Shown piece by piece: positions 47,094 to 49,145 of a stretch of DNA of 49,145 nucleotides (position 1 is its first letter; every line of letters starts with the position of its first letter). The DNA is from JBOICV01 sp050740255. GTDB taxonomy: Bacteria > Pseudomonadota > Gammaproteobacteria > Nevskiales > JBOICV01. The stretch covers positions 1 to 49,145 of the forward strand of contig JBOICV010000166.1 of assembly GCA_050740255.1 (NCBI GenBank). The letters are read 5' to 3'. A program made the translations under genes and the position numbers. The notes below the pieces were generated by a model. The model was not told the DNA's origin. It searched no databases and saw nothing but the letters and a program-made list of their open reading frames with translations.

Positions 47094-47143
47094 ATTTCCC
47101 CGCCAGCGCCCCCAATTAAGCAGTCAGGATTTCGGAGACAGAC

Positions 47144-49087
47144 ATGGCCAGCAAAATCATCGGTATTGACCTCGGCACCACCAATTCCTGCGTCGCCATC
47201 ATGGAAGGCGACAAGGTCAAGGTGATCGAGAACAGCGAGGGTGACCGCACCACCCCCAGCATCGTCGCCTACACCGACGACGAGCAGATTCTGGTCGGCC
47301 GCCCGGCCAAGCGCCAGGCCGTGACCAACCCCAAGAACACCTTGCACGCGATCAAGCGCCTGATCGGCCGCCGCTTCAAGGAGGAGATGGTGCAGAAGGA
47401 CATCAAGATGGTGCCCTATGAAATCATCGAGGCCTCCAACGGCGATGCCTGGGTGCGCGTGAAGGGCAAGAAGATGGCGCCGCAGGAAATTTCCGCGCAG
47501 GTGCTGGTCAAGATGAAGAAGACCGCCGAGGACTATCTCGGCGAAAAGGTGACGGAGGCGGTCATCACCGTGCCCGCCTACTTCAACGATTCGCAGCGCC
47601 AGGCGACCAAGGACGCCGGCCGCATCGCGGGTCTGGAAGTCAAACGCATCATCAACGAGCCGACTGCGGCCGCGCTGGCCTTTGGCCTCGACAAAGCCGA
47701 CAAGAAGGATCGCAAGATCGCGGTATACGATCTTGGCGGCGGCACCTTCGATATTTCCATCATCGAGATTGCCGAGCTCGAAGGCGACAAGCAGTTTGAA
47801 GTGCTGTCCACCAACGGCGATACCTTCCTCGGTGGCGAAGATTTCGACATGCGCGTGATTGATTACATCGTCGGCGAATTCCAGAAAGAGCAGGGCGTGG
47901 ACCTGCGCAAGGACCCGCTGGCGCTGCAGCGCCTGAAGGAAGCCGCGGAGAAGGCCAAGATCGAGTTGTCTTCCACCCAGCAGACGGATATCAATCTGCC
48001 CTATGTCACCGCAGACCAGAGCGGCCCGAAACATCTGACCATGAAGCTGTCGCGCGCCAAGCTCGAAGCGCTGGTGGATGACCTTATCCAGAAAACCATC
48101 GAGCCTTGCCGTATCGCGCTGAAAGACGCCGGCCTTAAAGCCAGCGAGATTGACGAAATCATTCTGGTCGGCGGCCAGACGCGCATGCCCAAGGTCGTGG
48201 AAGTGGTGAAGAACTTCTTCGGCAAGGAACCGCGCAAGGACGTCAACCCCGACGAGGCGGTGGCTGCCGGCGCTGCGATTCAAGGCGCGGTGCTGACGGG
48301 CGCGCGCACGGACGTGCTGTTACTCGACGTGACCCCGCTCAGCCTGGGTATTGAGACGCTTGGCGGCAAGATGACCAAGCTGATCGAGAAGAATTCGACC
48401 ATTCCGACCAAGAAGACCGAGACCTTTACCACGGCCGAAGACAATCAGACGGCGGTGACGGTGCATGTGCTGCAGGGCGAGCGCGAAATCGCCGCCGCCA
48501 ACAAGTCGCTCGGCAAGTTCGATCTCACTGATATCCCGCCCGCGCGTCGCGGTACGCCGCAGGTCGAGGTGACCTTCGACATTGACGCCAACGGCATTCT
48601 CCATGTGGGCGCCAAGGACAAGGCGACCGGCAAGGAACAAAGCATCCGGGTCCAGGCCAGCTCGGGTCTTACCGAGGCCGAGATCCAGAAGATGGTCAAG
48701 GACGCCGAGGAGCATGCAGAAGAAGACCGCAAGTTCACCGAGCTGATTACCGCCAAGAACCAGGCCGAGGGCCTGATTCATGCGATCGAGAAAAGTCTCG
48801 AGGACCTGAAGGACAAGGTCGAAGCGGATGAGAAATCCAGGATCGAAGAGGCGATCAAGGATTTGCGTGAAGCACTCAAGGGCGACGACAAGGAAGTCAT
48901 TGACGGCAAGCTCAAGACCTTGAGCGAGGCTTCAGCCAAGCTGGCGGAACGGGCCTACGCCGAGGCGAACGCCAAGGCCGAAACCGGTGCGGCAGATGCT
49001 CAGGCTGGCGCGGAGCAGACGCCGCCGCCGAAAGACGGTGATGTCGTGGACGCCGAGTTTGAGGAAGTGAAGGACGATAAGAAGTAA
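47144..49087 (+). CDS. dnaK: Molecular chaperone DnaK (Hsp70)
   Basis: 647 residues, complete. ATPase domain: IIGIDLGTTNSCVAIMEG at the start, VITVPAYFNDSQRQATKDAG, RIINEPTAAALAFGLDK, YDLGGGTFDISIIE and IILVGGQTRMPKV. Substrate-binding domain: LLLDVTPLSLGIETLGG.. and the helical lid. The C-terminus is VDAEFEEVKDDKK, the usual acidic EEVKD-type tail that aids client binding. DnaK with DnaJ and GrpE folds and rescues proteins in the cytoplasm. GGAG precedes ATG 47144. dnaJ is expected just beyond the window. Confidence 0.98.
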   Translation: MASKIIGIDLGTTNSCVAIMEGDKVKVIENSEGDRTTPSIVAYTDDEQILVGRPAKRQAVTNPKNTLHAIKRLIGRRFKEEMVQKDIKMVPYEIIEASNGDAWVRVKGKKMAPQEISAQVLVKMKKTAEDYLGEKVTEAVITVPAYFNDSQRQATKDAGRIAGLEVKRIINEPTAAALAFGLDKADKKDRKIAVYDLGGGTFDISIIEIAELEGDKQFEVLSTNGDTFLGGEDFDMRVIDYIVGEFQKEQGVDLRKDPLALQRLKEAAEKAKIELSSTQQTDINLPYVTADQSGPKHLTMKLSRAKLEALVDDLIQKTIEPCRIALKDAGLKASEIDEIILVGGQTRMPKVVEVVKNFFGKEPRKDVNPDEAVAAGAAIQGAVLTGARTDVLLLDVTPLSLGIETLGGKMTKLIEKNSTIPTKKTETFTTAEDNQTAVTVHVLQGEREIAAANKSLGKFDLTDIPPARRGTPQVEVTFDIDANGILHVGAKDKATGKEQSIRVQASSGLTEAEIQKMVKDAEEHAEEDRKFTELITAKNQAEGLIHAIEKSLEDLKDKVEADEKSRIEEAIKDLREALKGDDKEVIDGKLKTLSEASAKLAERAYAEANAKAETGAADAQAGAEQTPPPKDGDVVDAEFEEVKDDKK

Positions 49088-49098
49088 ACAAAGGAACT

Positions 49099-49140
49099 TC
49101 CCCTCTCCCCGCTGGCGGGGAGAGGGCTAGGGTGAGGGGT
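49099..49140. repeat. GC-rich palindromic repeat after dnaK
   Basis: CCCCTCTCCCCGCTGGCGGGGAG.. followed by AGGGCTAGGGTGAGGGG: a hairpin with CTCCCCGC / GCGGGGAG arms and a TAGGG tail. Same family as the copies translated inside lhr (14802-14838 and 16019-16057). It lies 11 bases after the dnaK stop, close to the right edge. Confidence 0.8.
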
Positions 49141-49145
49141 TTCGG

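Overview
The window is chromosomal DNA of a high-GC gammaproteobacterium. The housekeeping block bamE / fur / recN - nadK / hrcA - grpE - dnaK, an HrcA repressor beside a sigma-32-like promoter, and the tmRNA tag ANDDNYALAA all fit this. HrcA in front of grpE-dnaK suggests the Xanthomonadales / Nevskiales / Steroidobacter side of the class. That placement is inference; no rRNA is present to settle it.

Layout. 1-1494 (minus): minor type IV pilins fimT-pilV-pilW, pilW running off the left edge; then tRNA-Thr(CGT). 1739-7749: a metallophosphatase and a catabolic cluster around a divergent TetR regulator (quinone reductase, PhyH-type dioxygenase, TetR on minus; Rieske oxygenase and dienoyl-CoA-reductase-like SDR on plus) with a perfect 14-bp palindrome between the two arms. 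7072-13973: NnrU-like membrane protein, small membrane protein, a DUF1326/DUF2182 pair, a D-aminoacylase-like amidohydrolase, a response regulator fused to a metallo-beta-lactamase enzyme, and a PAP2 lipoprotein. 14078-19317: the giant helicase Lhr and MsrA. 19429-26785 (minus): a Cu/Ag efflux operon cusCBA preceded by three small secreted proteins, two of them Cys-rich. 27105-28635 (minus): hipBA toxin-antitoxin. 29146-35356 (plus): a second copper module (small Cys/His-rich protein, TolC-like lipoprotein with Met/His tail, Met-rich lipoprotein, Tat multicopper oxidase, cytochrome c with His-rich tail, rhodanese-nucleotide cyclase fusion, DUF411). 35367-35724: ssrA (minus). 35820-38118: TetR and AidB-type acyl-CoA dehydrogenase. 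38197-49087: smpB, an NSS transporter, rnfH, bamE, fur, recN-nadK, an AmpG-like transporter, hrcA, grpE, dnaK.

How it fits together. The two copper modules and hipBA form one accessory block of about 16 kb ending at ssrA. About 50 bp comprising the ssrA terminator plus the last bases of ssrA is repeated directly at 28821-28870 and 35324-35372, bracketing the second copper module. Two further ssrA-3'-end-like fragments lie in inverted orientation on either side of hipBA. This is the pattern left by integration at a tmRNA gene, although no integrase remains. The last residues of the DUF411 protein are encoded by the repeated ssrA terminator.

A second theme is dispersed palindromic repeats. They sit between genes (38125-38192, 41332-41387, 49099-49140) and also in frame inside lhr (three places) and cusA (one place), where they add low-complexity loops to otherwise normal proteins.
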